From: Thraustochytrium sp. TN22
Taxonomy: Eukaryota; Sar; Bigyra; Thraustochytrida; Thraustochytriidae
NCBI GenBank assembly: GCA_013306675.1
Contig: JABLUY010000115.1
Coordinates: 49,065-113,064 of the forward strand
DNA: 64,000 bases
Direction of reading: 5' to 3'
Under the pieces are notes generated by a model. That model searched no databases and had not been told where the DNA came from. It saw only the letters and a list, made by a program, of their open reading frames with translations. Shown piece after piece: positions 9,480 through 20,782 of the stretch (within the stretch, counting starts at the first letter, position 1; each line of letters starts with the position of its first letter). The translations under genes were made by a program, and so were the position numbers.

Positions 9480-11849
9480 TCAGCAACCTTGCGACTGGCG
9501 CAGGAGGTCCTGGCCAAGAAAGACGACATAGAGGGCGAACATGGAGAGGCCGAGAGACTTGGTCATGCGCCATCGGTTGATGGCGATGGTGAAGATGACG
9601 GCGACGAGCATGAGGATGAGAATGATGACAGACCAGAACAGGTCGTCTCCGATGACCTCGACCGAATGGCCCATGATGACATTGAAGAGAAACCAAGGCA
9701 CGGGCAGACCGATGAGAATGTCGAAGATGTTGCTGCCGATGGAAGAGGAGACTGCCATGTCGCCAAAGCCCTGCCGTGCGACAATGACGCTGGTGATGAG
9801 GTCCGGGATGCTGGTGCCGGCAGCGAGAAAGGTGGTGCCCATGACGGAGGGCGGTACACCGATGGCGTCGCCCAGCAGGACCGCCGCAAAAACCATGACG
9901 TAGGAGTATGCGGCAATCCAGGTGATGCTGAGCCCCCACGTGAGTGGGTACCAATTCTTGCGGTGATCGCGGCGCACGTCGGGAATGGTGAGCCAGAGCG
10001 GGATGACGATGGGCGCCGTGATGATGAAAAGCAGCTTGCCCTTGAGAGAATCGGGCCACTCCAGCTCGAGCGGGCCGCCGTCTTCCTCGAGCTCGGCCAT
10101 CTCACTGATCACCTCCTGCCAGAGCATGGACTTGCGATACCAGCGGAGGAACTCCTCCTCGCTGATGCGGCCGTTGGCGTCAAGGTCAAACTCCGCGAGG
10201 GCTTTGTCGAGCACCTCGTCGGTGAGTGGCTCCCCGCCGCTGACCATGCGCTCCTTGTGCATGGTCTGAATGACGGCCGCAACCTCATCGCGGTCCAAGT
10301 GGAGGTCGCCGGAGGTGTCCATGATGCGAAAGTAGCGGTGTGCGTCGGCCATGACGCGCTGTTCGCTCTGTAAGTACCACTTTGTGAACGTCTCGAGGTC
10401 GATGCCTGCGTCAATTTCGGCACCGAGGTCGGTGAAAATATGCTTGACCTCGTCCAGCGTTGCTTCCCTCTTGGTGAGCATGGCCAGCACCTGCCTCATC
10501 TCCTCCGCCTCGATGCGGCCTGATAGGTTGAGGTCCAGGCGCTGAAATGTCTCCTTGACGTCGCCCTTGATGCCAGCAACGATCTGAAACTTGGCCTGGT
10601 CCAGAAGGTTGACCTCCTTGAACATGAGGTGCAGCACGCCGGAACGGAACTGGTCGTGGAAGAGGAAGGGACTCGACTGCCGGCGTGCCTTGTAGTGGTC
10701 CTCCGGGCCGTGGTGGACCACCGGTCGCGGGCTTCCGCTCGGGGCGTCCTTTGGCTGGTCGCCAGCGCCATCGGCGCCGCTCTTGCCGTCGTCACCGCCG
10801 AGGGCGGCGGCGGTGGTTGTCTTGGTCGGGTCTGGAGCGACCTGGCCCGCGCCGGGCGGCGCGCCCCGGCTGCACATGCGCGACAGAAAGCCGCCAACCC
10901 GGACCTGCAGGCGCGTATTGAACTTCATGATGAGCACGTAGCCCGCATACATGCCGAGCAGGAGCACGGCCTCCCAGGTTTGCACCTCGCTCTTGCCGGA
11001 GGACCCGTTCGCGTACAGCAGCGCCAGCACGCAAAGAGAGATGGCGTAGTACGAGGAGTCGCGCGCCAGCGGCCACCACGTGAGCGCCAGCACCTCCTTG
11101 GAGAACATGGCGCACATGCCAATTACGAAGAGCACGTTGAAGACGGCCGAACCCACGATCGTGCCGAAGCCCACGTTGCTCTTGGACAGAAAGGTGCCCA
11201 TCACAGACGTGAAGAGCTCCGGCGCGGACCCGCCCGCGGCCATGAGCGTGGCGCCGGCCACGTCGTTCGACATGTCGAAGCGCTCCACCATCACCTCCAG
11301 CGCTGGCACGAAGAACTCGTCGCATACCACCGCCAGACCCATGAAGGTGTACAGGAGGATCACCGAGTACAGGACGATGCCAGGTGCCTTGCACGGGTCC
11401 AGTGGCGGCAGCGGATACGAGGAGTAGTCCGTCGTGTCCACGAGGCAGGCATCCTCGCCGACGCTACGGAGGAAATCATTGTGTGCCAGCGTCGTCTCTC
11501 TGACGGCCGTGATTCGGGTTGCCACGTCCGGGAGCTCCGCTGCGCAGAACCTTGCAATGGGGAAGGCCTCGTTTGCGAGGTCTATCAGCGTGCTGTTTGA
11601 CACCAAAGAGCGCCTCTCTTCTCGTGGAAGGTCGTCTTTGGACCTGCTGAGGCTGCCCGCGGAGGTGGCCGAGAGTGCCGACGGGCCGGGGAGCTGGCCA
11701 TAGACAACGCCACGCGTGTACGCTACCGAGGCGCCCATGGCGCAGAAGGCGAGTGTTGCCACCGCCGCGCGCGCCTTGTGTCGCTCCGGCCGGGTCTTGC
11801 GTACAGCTCCTCGCCATGCTCGGTACCGCGCTGCTGACACGGACGTCAT
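9480..11849 (-). CDS. Na+/Ca2+(K+) exchanger with EF-hand regulatory loop
   Basis: The 789-residue protein is a cation/Ca2+ exchanger. The first alpha-repeat is GATLMAAGGSAPELFTSV near residue 200 and the second is GTTFLAAGTSIPDLITSV near residues 670-690, followed by SSSIGSNIFDILIGLPVPW. The acidic residue in each repeat (E in APELF, D in IPDLI) matches the NCKX (SLC24) pattern rather than NCX. The large central loop (about residues 320-600) carries three good EF-hand loops, DLNLSGRIEAEE, DTSGDLHLDRDE and DLDANGRISEEE, plus a degenerate one (IDAGIDLETFTKW). These would let cytosolic Ca2+ tune transport. An N-terminal hydrophobic segment (TLAFCAMGASVAYTRGVV) may be a signal anchor. I prefer the ATG at 11849 (MTSVSAARYRAW). 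The upstream in-frame extension to 12389 crosses GAGCACGC repeats and looks non-coding. Confidence 0.92.
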   Translation of the reverse strand: MTSVSAARYRAWRGAVRKTRPERHKARAAVATLAFCAMGASVAYTRGVVYGQLPGPSALSATSAGSLSRSKDDLPREERRSLVSNSTLIDLANEAFPIARFCAAELPDVATRITAVRETTLAHNDFLRSVGEDACLVDTTDYSSYPLPPLDPCKAPGIVLYSVILLYTFMGLAVVCDEFFVPALEVMVERFDMSNDVAGATLMAAGGSAPELFTSVMGTFLSKSNVGFGTIVGSAVFNVLFVIGMCAMFSKEVLALTWWPLARDSSYYAISLCVLALLYANGSSGKSEVQTWEAVLLLGMYAGYVLIMKFNTRLQVRVGGFLSRMCSRGAPPGAGQVAPDPTKTTTAAALGGDDGKSGADGAGDQPKDAPSGSPRPVVHHGPEDHYKARRQSSPFLFHDQFRSGVLHLMFKEVNLLDQAKFQIVAGIKGDVKETFQRLDLNLSGRIEAEEMRQVLAMLTKREATLDEVKHIFTDLGAEIDAGIDLETFTKWYLQSEQRVMADAHRYFRIMDTSGDLHLDRDEVAAVIQTMHKERMVSGGEPLTDEVLDKALAEFDLDANGRISEEEFLRWYRKSMLWQEVISEMAELEEDGGPLELEWPDSLKGKLLFIITAPIVIPLWLTIPDVRRDHRKNWYPLTWGLSITWIAAYSYVMVFAAVLLGDAIGVPPSVMGTTFLAAGTSIPDLITSVIVARQGFGDMAVSSSIGSNIFDILIGLPVPWFLFNVIMGHSVEVIGDDLFWSVIILILMLVAVIFTIAINRWRMTKSLGLSMFALYVVFLGQDLLRQSQGC

Positions 11850-13489
<1,640 letters not shown>

Positions 13490-14412
13490 TTTGATTCATT
13501 GGCCTCCTCTGCGACAACTTGCTCGCGGTTGCGCCTCCAAACTCGGCCTGCACCGCCAACAACTGCGCCAAACGCGGCGCTCACTGGAACTCTCCCTCAC
13601 GCACGTGTGCCAGTGGTCGGTCGGCGGTTTTACGCCACGCCGAGGCGCCTCGTGATCATGCGCTACATCTTCGTCTTCTTCTTCTTCTTCTTCAACGCCA
13701 GCGCCGTGATGCGGTACTCTACGAGGGCGTAAGCCAGCCAGCTTCTCGGCGAGCTCGCCGGGCAGGCAGGCAGGTGGACGCCCCTCTCTTGCTTCGCGCA
13801 GCAGCAAGGCGCTAAGCGCTAAGAAAACATACATTCATCGATCATCCCGCTCCACGTGCCAGCTTGGTCTCGAAGTGACCTCGGAGGGACGCTTGCGTTC
13901 TGTCCCTTTTCCTTTTGTCTGTTACTAACTGTTGGCCGGGAATCTGTCAGTGGTGTTCTGACAGTGAGTCCGAGTCAGTCAAGTTGCACCGCGACAGTTG
14001 CGGCACCGGGACTGCCAGTATTGGTTGCCAGCGGTCTGCTTGTGGGCTGCGCGCGGCCTGGCTGCGCGCGGCCTGGCTGCTGGGCGGCTTGCTGCGCGAC
14101 CTCCTGGGCGGTCTGCTGGGCGGCTGGAGAGTGCGGAGTGCTTGCAAAACCTTTCATCCACCGTCGTCGTCATCAAATCAACGTGATCCCCCCCAAAACA
14201 GAATCCATCAACTTTATCAAAACTCTCCTTGGTCGTCGTAATCATCTTCGTCATCTCGCGCGTGGCAGGAGTTAGCTTCTAAGCGCTAACAGGGCAGTCG
14301 GGAAAGCGCGCGCTCCTGCGCACGGCTGCGCGCTCCCCATGCCGCGCTCCCATGCCGCGCTCCCATGCAGCGCTCCCACGCCGGATTCCCGCGATGCAGC
14401 TTGCTCTCACTT
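13490..14412. other. Convergent intergenic region
   Basis: This is the 3' space between histone H4 and the Rab5 gene. It holds a short cttcttcttctt run near 13672-13693 and a gcggcctggctgcgc duplication near 14047-14085. No gene is supported. Confidence 0.55.
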
Positions 14413-15492
14413 TTAGCACGCGCAGGCATTGTCGTCGGCAGCGTCGCCAGAGATGTTGATGGCGTCGTTCTGCGCCGGCGTCGGCGCTGCACTCAAAAAC
14501 ACACCACAATCCCTCGTTCCTCGTCAGCCTCTCACGGAACTCCTCAAGGCACGTTCTGCGCGCGGCGGCAGACGCGCTTCGTGCGGTTGACTTACCAGCT
14601 CGGGGCAGCCGCTTCGCCACCGTCGCGAAGAGCTCCGTGACGTTGAAGTTGCTCTTTGCCTGGTCGCACGAACCCCATGTCAGCTCAAGCGCCCCTCCTC
14701 TGCTCGGGATTTGCGTTGTTGCGACCGTCAAGACGTACCGAGGTCTCGAGAAAGAGCAGGCCGTTCTCCGTGGCGTACGTCTGCGCCTCCTCCTCCTGCA
14801 CCTCGCGCTGCGAGCTCATATCCACCTTGTTGCCAGCAAGCGCGATGACCATCTCCGAGCTGCCGCTCTGCTGCAGCTCGGCCACCCAGGCCTTGGCGCG
14901 CTCGAATGACTGCTTCGACGTGATGTCGTACACTACGATGGCGGCCTTGGCACCGCGGTAATACTGCGTGCGTCAAGGGGTGAGCTCGATCCTGCTCCAG
15001 CCGCTCCCGAGGCATCGGCCGCGATTACGTACCATTGGCGCCAGGCTATGGTACCTCTCCTGGCCCGCCGTGTCCCAGATCTCGAATTTGATCGTGTTCC
15101 CATCCACGATCACGCTCTGCAGCACGAGCTCGTCCTCCTCGTCAGCTTCGTCGTCCGTCCGCGAGGTCGGCCACCAGGCCGCGCGCGCTGCCCAAGACGG
15201 CGCCGCCCGCCGAGGCCGCTTGCCGCGCGGGGCGGCGGGGCGGCGGCGGGCGGCGGCTGGCGACCGTGCGCCGCCTCGCGTGCGGCAGCTGCGGCGGCGG
15301 CGTCGTGGGCGGCGGCAGGCGGCCCGTTCAATGGCTTCCTCCCTCCATGTCGTGTCCACTCACCTGCGTCAAAAAGGCCGCGCCGATGGTGCTCTCCTGG
15401 TACTGCAAGAAGGTGCCGCGCGCGAACTGCAGCGCGATGCTCGACTTGCCCACCGCCGTCTCGCCCAGCAGCACCAGCTTGTACTGCGCCAT
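14413..15492 (-). CDS. RAB5: Rab5-family small GTPase, five exons
   Basis: I reconstructed the gene by splicing exons 15364-15492, 15033-15116, 14739-14963, 14596-14659 and 14413-14486. They join in frame into 191 residues. The product is a complete Ras-fold GTPase: P-loop GETAVGKSS, switch [13 protein letters not shown] (the TIGAAF effector signature of Rab5), switch [17 protein letters not shown] then [13 protein letters not shown], base-binding GNKVD and ETSAK. It ends DDNACAC, a CxC geranylgeranylation motif. Rab5 governs early-endosome fusion and endocytic sorting through effectors such as FYVE proteins; an FYVE-ankyrin-RING gene lies 3 kb away, which may be coincidence. Introns of 247, 69, 79 and 109 bp have GT-AG ends, and three of four carry CTGAC branch-like motifs. 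No single open frame covers the gene, so ORF-based annotation would miss it. Confidence 0.93.
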
Positions 15493-16012
15493 GGTCGCGG
15501 CCGGCTCGCTTGCTGCCGAGTCAAGTCGAGGAGGAGTTTTCCGTCTGCTGCTCAGCTCTGCTCCGAGTCAGTCTCAGTCAGTGAGTGAGGGCTGCTTCTG
15601 CGCAGCTCGCTCTGCGACGTCCGAGGCGAGCGCAAAAAGGCCAAGAGAGCAATCGCGCCCACGTGTTGCTTGCTTTGCTTGCTTGCTTGCTTGCTTGCTT
15701 GCGTGGCGCCAAGCTTGCTTGCGAGGCGGCAAGCGGCACGGTCCTGCTGGCGAAAAAAACTTTCGTGCTTTGACGACTCGGACTCGCAGCTGCACGTGCT
15801 GCTGTAGTTCCAGGGCCGCAGAACAGAGGCGAGAGCAGGAGGCCGAAAACGTGCTGGTGGGGTACCGGCGAGGCGTGCTTACCTCGGCCTCGTAGCGCAG
15901 CGCGAGATGGAAAGGTCCTCGGCGGCGCGTTTGCGTCTGCCAAGCCCGGCCAACGTGATCGCTCCAAGAGAAGAAACAGCGTGACAGCTGTGCTACAACA
16001 TCGGTGTTTTCA
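15493..16012. other. Intergenic region upstream of Rab5
   Basis: Between the Rab5 5' end and the 3' end of the first TPR gene. It contains a GCTT tetranucleotide run at about 15668-15712; nothing else is recognisable. Confidence 0.6.
15668..15712. repeat. GCTT tetranucleotide repeat
   Basis: A near-perfect run of gcttgcttgcttgcttgctt lies about 180 bp upstream of the Rab5 start codon. Confidence 0.85.
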
Positions 16013-18037
16013 TCAGGAAGCTGAAGCTGCTAGCCTTGCGACTTGCGCAGAGGACTCGCGCGTGAGCTCGTGTGTGTCGCCGAGTTGGCGTTGACGAGTC
16101 TCGAGCGATTGTGTTGCAAGCGCGACGTCGTGGCGCGCCTCGGCCAGCCAGTACTGCGTGGCCGCCGTGTCCAGGTGGTCGGCGCCCCACACTGCCTCCC
16201 GGACCTCAAGCGAGCGCTCCAGAGCGTCCTCGGCCTCCCCGAGACGCCGCAGACCCAAGAGCGCACGGCCCTGAGCGAGATAGGCGACGCCGAAGCGGGG
16301 CTGCCTCGCGTTCTCCTTGCCAAAGGTTTCGCTCAGGATGCTCAGCGAATCCTCCGCAGCGTCTAGCGCCTCGTCGTACTGCGCCATGTCCGAGAGGACC
16401 AGCGAGATGGAATAATCGGCGATGGCGACGAACTCGTGCCGATCGCCAAGCGCTTTTGCGTACACCTCCTTGACCTCGCGAAAGCACGAGAGCGCAGCCT
16501 CCAGGTCGCCCTTGGCCTGGAGGGCCCGCGCAATCTCGTGCATTGCCATGGCTGTCTTGGCGTGCTGGTCGCCAAAGGTCTCCTTGTAAAAGGCCAAGGC
16601 CTCCTCGTACTGCGCCAGCGCCGCATCATGCTGCCCTTGGATCTGCAGCAACTGGCCGATGCGGACGCGTGTGACCGCCACCTCGCCGTTGAAGGGACCA
16701 AGCGTTTTCAGCTTGATGGCCAGCGACTCTCGAAAGAGCCGGAGTGCCTCCTCGTGGCGGCCCCGCAAAAGGAGGATGCCGGCCATGTTGTGCACGGAGG
16801 CCGCCGCCTCGGCGCTCTCCGGGCCAAGCACCTCGTTCTTGATGTCCACCGCCTGCTGCAGCACGTCCAGGGCCTCGTCGTAGAGCCCCTGGTCCTTGAG
16901 CAGCCAGCCCACGTTGTGCAGGAGGCTGGCCACACCGAGCGTGCGGCCCTCGGCTTGCACCCGCGCCGCCACGACGCGCTGCGCGGTCTCCATGAGCCAA
17001 ACGCGCAGCTGCGCGAGAACCACGCCGTTGAGTTCACGGAAGCCGTCCTCCAACGAGCCGACGGCCTCCTCGATCATGCGGCGGTCCTCCGGCACGTGGC
17101 AGTCGGCCTTGGCGAGATCAAAGGAGGCGAGCGCGTTCGTGATGGCGGCCGGCGTCTCGGCCATCATGACATGGATGAAGCGCTCGTCCTGGTCCGGCGT
17201 AAAGACCAGCTCCAGCGGCTGCTTGCACTTGACCGCGCCATACACCTCCCACACGCACCACATGCGCGTCAGCGGCGCCGGGTTGTCCCACTTGTCGAAG
17301 AAGATGAGGCGCTCCTCGAAGCGCTCAATGGCCGCATGCAGCCCGTGCGTGAGCAGCTCGTACCGCTGCTGGTAGATTTCGGGCGCCACGCCGTCTCGGT
17401 TGGTCAGCTTGGGCTGGTTGGCGCAGAAGATGTCCAGCCACACATAGGTGCGTGCCAGGTCGCGCCCCTGCGCGCCGTAGTGCGCGGCGATGGCCTCCAC
17501 CAGGTCGCCGAAGCGGCACATGCGCGCCTGGCTCACAAAGGCGCCGTGGAACGGCTTCCCCACGAGGCTCTCGTCTCTCTCCAGCAGCCGCTCCAGGTAG
17601 AAGCAGCTCTCCGGCATGGTCTCGGGGAGAATGGCGTGCTCGCAGACGTCCTCGATGCTCCAGTCTGCGCGCGCCTTGCGCTCGGCCTGGTCCACCTCGA
17701 AGCGCACAAGCCCGTCCACGCGCGCCGCACGGCCCTCGAGGTACTCGCAGTCCTCGTCGCCGTCACATTCCTCCGCGTCGCCGTCCTGCACGGCCACGGT
17801 GCTGCCTGCCTTGGCCTTGTCCACGTCTTCGGAAAGCACGTACAGCTGCACGCCGGCGGCGAGTCGTCCGTCCTGCACGTCTTGCCAGATCTCCTGCAGT
17901 GCCTGCACGCTGAGCCCGCGGTACCACACGATGTCGTTGCTCAGGTCGTCGTCCTCGGCGGCGTTGGTGGCGTTCGGCGTCTTGGTCTTCTTGCGCCATG
18001 CGCGCCGCCGGAGGCCCCGACCCAGCGACGCGAGCAT
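16013..18037 (-). CDS. TPR (kinesin-light-chain-like) protein with TIR/HET-like N-terminal module, paralogue 1
   Basis: I take the start at 18037 (MLASLGRGLRRRAWRKK), giving 674 residues and a polybasic N-terminus like that of paralogue 2; the upstream frame to 18313 is repeat-derived. Order: a small N-terminal domain (LSVQALQEIWQDVQDGRLAAG), then a conserved module with FVSQARMCRFGDLVEAI, TYVWLDIFCANQP (near residue 199), LIFFDKWDNPAPLTRMWCVWE (near 250) and LELVFTPDQDERF. From about residue 360 to the end are TPRs of the kinesin-light-chain type (YDEALDVLQQAVDIKNEVLG and similar). The module's pattern of hydrophobic strands with W-D-x-F-C-x-N-Q and W-x-x-P-x-x-L-x-R-x-W-C-x-W-E resembles TIR- and HET-like folds; that assignment is inference. 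TPRs normally bind peptide partners. Function is unknown. Two divergent paralogues lie at 48962 and 57565. Confidence 0.88.
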   Translation of the reverse strand: MLASLGRGLRRRAWRKKTKTPNATNAAEDDDLSNDIVWYRGLSVQALQEIWQDVQDGRLAAGVQLYVLSEDVDKAKAGSTVAVQDGDAEECDGDEDCEYLEGRAARVDGLVRFEVDQAERKARADWSIEDVCEHAILPETMPESCFYLERLLERDESLVGKPFHGAFVSQARMCRFGDLVEAIAAHYGAQGRDLARTYVWLDIFCANQPKLTNRDGVAPEIYQQRYELLTHGLHAAIERFEERLIFFDKWDNPAPLTRMWCVWEVYGAVKCKQPLELVFTPDQDERFIHVMMAETPAAITNALASFDLAKADCHVPEDRRMIEEAVGSLEDGFRELNGVVLAQLRVWLMETAQRVVAARVQAEGRTLGVASLLHNVGWLLKDQGLYDEALDVLQQAVDIKNEVLGPESAEAAASVHNMAGILLLRGRHEEALRLFRESLAIKLKTLGPFNGEVAVTRVRIGQLLQIQGQHDAALAQYEEALAFYKETFGDQHAKTAMAMHEIARALQAKGDLEAALSCFREVKEVYAKALGDRHEFVAIADYSISLVLSDMAQYDEALDAAEDSLSILSETFGKENARQPRFGVAYLAQGRALLGLRRLGEAEDALERSLEVREAVWGADHLDTAATQYWLAEARHDVALATQSLETRQRQLGDTHELTRESSAQVARLAASAS

Positions 18038-18641
18038 CCTGCGCAGGCGACTTGGACGCGGGGCAGGGCAGGCCTGGGCGGGCTTGCCGCCGCGCCGCCG
18101 GACTTGACGCAGCCGCGGCAGGCAGGCAGGCAGTCTGAGGCAGGCAGGCAGTCTGAGGCTTGCTTGGGCTTCGTGCAAGAAGTGGCGCGCTCGTTCTCCC
18201 GACTGCGCGTGCCACTGTGCACAGCTCCGGCTTCCGAGCTTGGAGTGACGTCGACCTCGGTTTCTTGATTTCATGCTCGGACGCGGGCTCAGACGTGCCG
18301 CGGGCGTGGACATGGACGCAAATTCGGATGGCTACGGATCGGAGCAGTGCATGTTGTATCTCTCTGGTCATATGCAGTGGCCGGTGCGCTGGTTGGCTGC
18401 CGTGAATGGCGGCCTCGTCGTGGCACAACTTGAATGCGCTGCTTTGAGATGGTCTCTTGTTCATGTTTTGAGATGGTTTCTTGTCCTCGTCGTGGCAGCA
18501 TTGAGGTCTTTTTTGTCATCTTCGCTGATGGTCATTGGATTGTGGAGAGTGGTGCTCCGGGTTCCATTGCCCAAGTTGAACTACATCACAAGATTGCTTA
18601 GCCTACATCTCAGGATTGCTTGCATCTCCCAGAGAAGACTG
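18038..18641. other. Intergenic region with GGCA repeats
   Basis: Between the FYVE-ankyrin-RING gene and the first TPR gene, both minus strand. It holds a GGCAGGCAGTCTGAGG repeat at about 18116-18160. The frame of the TPR gene stays open through it to 18313, but as repeat-derived sequence. Confidence 0.5.
18116..18160. repeat. GGCA tetranucleotide repeat
   Basis: Tandem ggcaggcaggcagtctgaggc units upstream of the first TPR gene. The same GGCA motif recurs in the UBE2C leader. Confidence 0.75.
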
Positions 18642-19727
18642 TCAGAGGGCCGGCGCGCTGGCCTCGCCGGCCGACACAACGTTGGTGACGCCAACGACGA
18701 CAGAGCTGCAGACGGGGCAGGAGCTGCCGCGGAGCGCGGCGGCGCACGGCTCACAGGCGCAGGCGTGGCCGCAAGAGTCGAAAAAGGAGGCCACGGGGCG
18801 GTCGTTGCACACGACGCAGCTGGAGCTCTCGAGCGGGCGCGCCTCGGCCAGGTCGGGCGCACTCGAGGATCGCACGCTCGAATACGAGGGCGGCGGCACA
18901 GAGGCTGGGCGGTGCGCATCCGAGGGCCGCGGCGCGTCGAGAAGCGCGGTGAGGTCCTCGATCTGACGCAGGGCGGCCACGAGGCAGGCGCGCAGGGCCC
19001 CCACGTCCGAGAGCGCGTCGACCGGGGCGGGCGAGGGCCGCAGCAGGAGCAGGCGCAGAACGTCCAGGTGGCGGCCTTGCGCGGCCAGCGCGAGTGGCGT
19101 GAGCCCGTCGACGTTGCTCACGTCGGCGCGGCAGCCCTGCGCCAGCAGCCACTCGACGCAGGGCACGGAGCCGGCGCGCGCGGCGCAGTGCAGCGCGAAG
19201 CTGCCGTCCTCGGCCGGCCCGGGCAGCGGGAGGTCCAGGTGCAGGCGTCGCGACGCGCAGGCAGCGCGGACGCGCCGCAGGTCGCCCTGCGTCAGCGCGT
19301 CGCGCAGCTCCTTGGCGCCGTCATCGCACGACCTGCACACGCGCAGCTCCCACTCGTGGCGCGTGTTGTACGCCTCCGGCACCGCGGCGGCCGGCCACGT
19401 CTGCTGCGAGCACGCCCCGCACACGAGGCGGCCGCAGTTGCGGCAGTGGTGCCGCCTCCGCACGAGCGTGAAGACGCTCTGGCACAGCTCGCAGTCGCCG
19501 CGGCTCGCGTCCGGCGTCGGCTGCGGCGCCGTCGCGGGCGCTGGGCCCGCGGTCGTCGGCGGAGGGGGCGGGGGTGTCGCCCTCGGGCCCGAGCTCCTCG
19601 TGCTCCTGCTCTCCGCGACCACCGTCACCACCGCGCCGCACGGGCACCGCACGCTGCGCGTGGCGCCCGCCGGCGCCTCCAGCGCCGCGCAGCACGCCTG
19701 GCACCTCAGCAGCAGCGGCGGCGGCAT
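18642..19727 (-). CDS. FYVE-type zinc finger, ankyrin and RING protein
   Basis: The 361-residue product has, in order: an N-terminal Cys-rich segment (RCQACCAALEAPAGATRSVRC then CPCGAVV) that resembles LSD1-type zinc ribbons; a Pro-rich linker; an FYVE-like finger with CELCQSVF, RRRHHCRNCGR and CGACS (about residues 78-135); ankyrin repeats (SFALHCAARAGSVPCVEWLL, GLTPLALAAQGRHLDVLRLL); and a C-terminal C3HC4 RING (CVVCNDRPVASFFDSCGHA then CEPCAAALRGSSCPVC), of the short type seen in IAP-like E3 ligases. The basic RRHHCRNCG patch is the PI3P-binding signature of FYVE fingers, but the WxxD element is absent, so lipid specificity is uncertain. A role as an endosome-associated ubiquitin ligase is a reasonable inference. 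No introns. The ATG at 19727 directly precedes the first Cys cluster. Confidence 0.85.
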   Translation of the reverse strand: MPPPLLLRCQACCAALEAPAGATRSVRCPCGAVVTVVAESRSTRSSGPRATPPPPPPTTAGPAPATAPQPTPDASRGDCELCQSVFTLVRRRHHCRNCGRLVCGACSQQTWPAAAVPEAYNTRHEWELRVCRSCDDGAKELRDALTQGDLRRVRAACASRRLHLDLPLPGPAEDGSFALHCAARAGSVPCVEWLLAQGCRADVSNVDGLTPLALAAQGRHLDVLRLLLLRPSPAPVDALSDVGALRACLVAALRQIEDLTALLDAPRPSDAHRPASVPPPSYSSVRSSSAPDLAEARPLESSSCVVCNDRPVASFFDSCGHACACEPCAAALRGSSCPVCSSVVVGVTNVVSAGEASAPAL

Positions 19728-20666
19728 CGCGAGCTTGGGTTTTGGGCTTGGTTGCGACTCTTTGGTTGCGACTCTGGACGCATCATTTGCCTCGGACTCG
19801 GAGCGCGCTCAGCGAAGCTCGGACGAGGCAAGAAGCAATACAGCTGCGGCCGTGCGACACACGGCGACGTCAAGTTGCCTGGCTGGCTAGTGGCCGGCAC
19901 TGGCCCGGCAAGTGGTGCCACGGACTTTGTAAAAGGTCAAGAGCAGGCAAGCTTGGAGAGAGCCTGCCTGAAGTCTTCCGCCCTTGCGGTGCGCGCTTGC
20001 CATCACTCGCTCGTCTTGGCTGGACTTGGTGGCACAGGCCGCGCCGCGAGATGACAAGGACCCGTGACATGCACGTGCCGGTGGGCTGGGTTGAGGTTGC
20101 TGCGATGCCGGCCATTCAAGTTCTCAGAATCACTTCAAGTTGGTGTTGGTTGGTTGGCCGGGTCGCCGTCGCCGGCACGTGCCGTGGTTCCAGGCGAGAT
20201 GCTCAAACGACAAGCAAGGCCAACGACCACACTGTAGCACGCCAAAACGACGACTAGGCCTGCACAGCAGCACACCCGCCAGGCACGGGGACCGTTCAAG
20301 CCCGCCGCTCTCTCACGGCTCGCATCGCTAGCGCGGCGCTTTGATCGCTGTTCGGGTGCTCGGCAGTTTCGGAGAGGCAGACTGCGCAACCCGGCGCTGC
20401 GCGGCGCGCCTGCTTATCAGAGGCGCAGTGGGCGCCCCCCAAGCAACGGCATTTTCTCTTGCAGTGATCGGCGCGCAAGTCCTGCGGGCACTCAACGACC
20501 GCGGAGTCCGGCAGCTTGGCGCGGGCTGGGACGCGCGATGCGTTGGGCGGGGTGCCGAGCTCGGCGAGTTCACGCGCTCGGCGGGCAGATCCGAGGCCGG
20601 CCTGCAGCAAATCCGGATCGAGAGGAGCGTGCAGGCAGGCAGGACGCAGGCACGCGCGTTTGCAAG

Positions 20667-20702
<36 letters not shown>

Positions 20703-20782
20703 CAAGCAGGCAAGCAGGCAGGCAGGCAGGCGCACGAGAAGCAAGACTTGGCTAGAAAAGCAGCAAACAGAAGAGCCTGGAG
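19728..20782. other. Divergent intergenic region, promoters and UBE2C leader
   Basis: This 1-kb space separates divergent starts of the FYVE-ankyrin-RING gene (minus) and UBE2C (plus). It contains a GGCA run at 20665-20732 in the presumed UBE2C leader. No gene is supported. Confidence 0.55.
20665..20732. repeat. GGCA tetranucleotide repeat upstream of UBE2C
   Basis: About sixteen units of ggca with a few gcaa interruptions end roughly 50 bp before the UBE2C start codon, so the repeat is probably transcribed as part of its 5' leader. Confidence 0.85.

Noticed and set aside
16436-18268. 610-codon plus-strand frame opposite TPR paralogue 1
   Set aside because: The minus frame shows regular TPRs and the conserved module; this antisense frame shows none.
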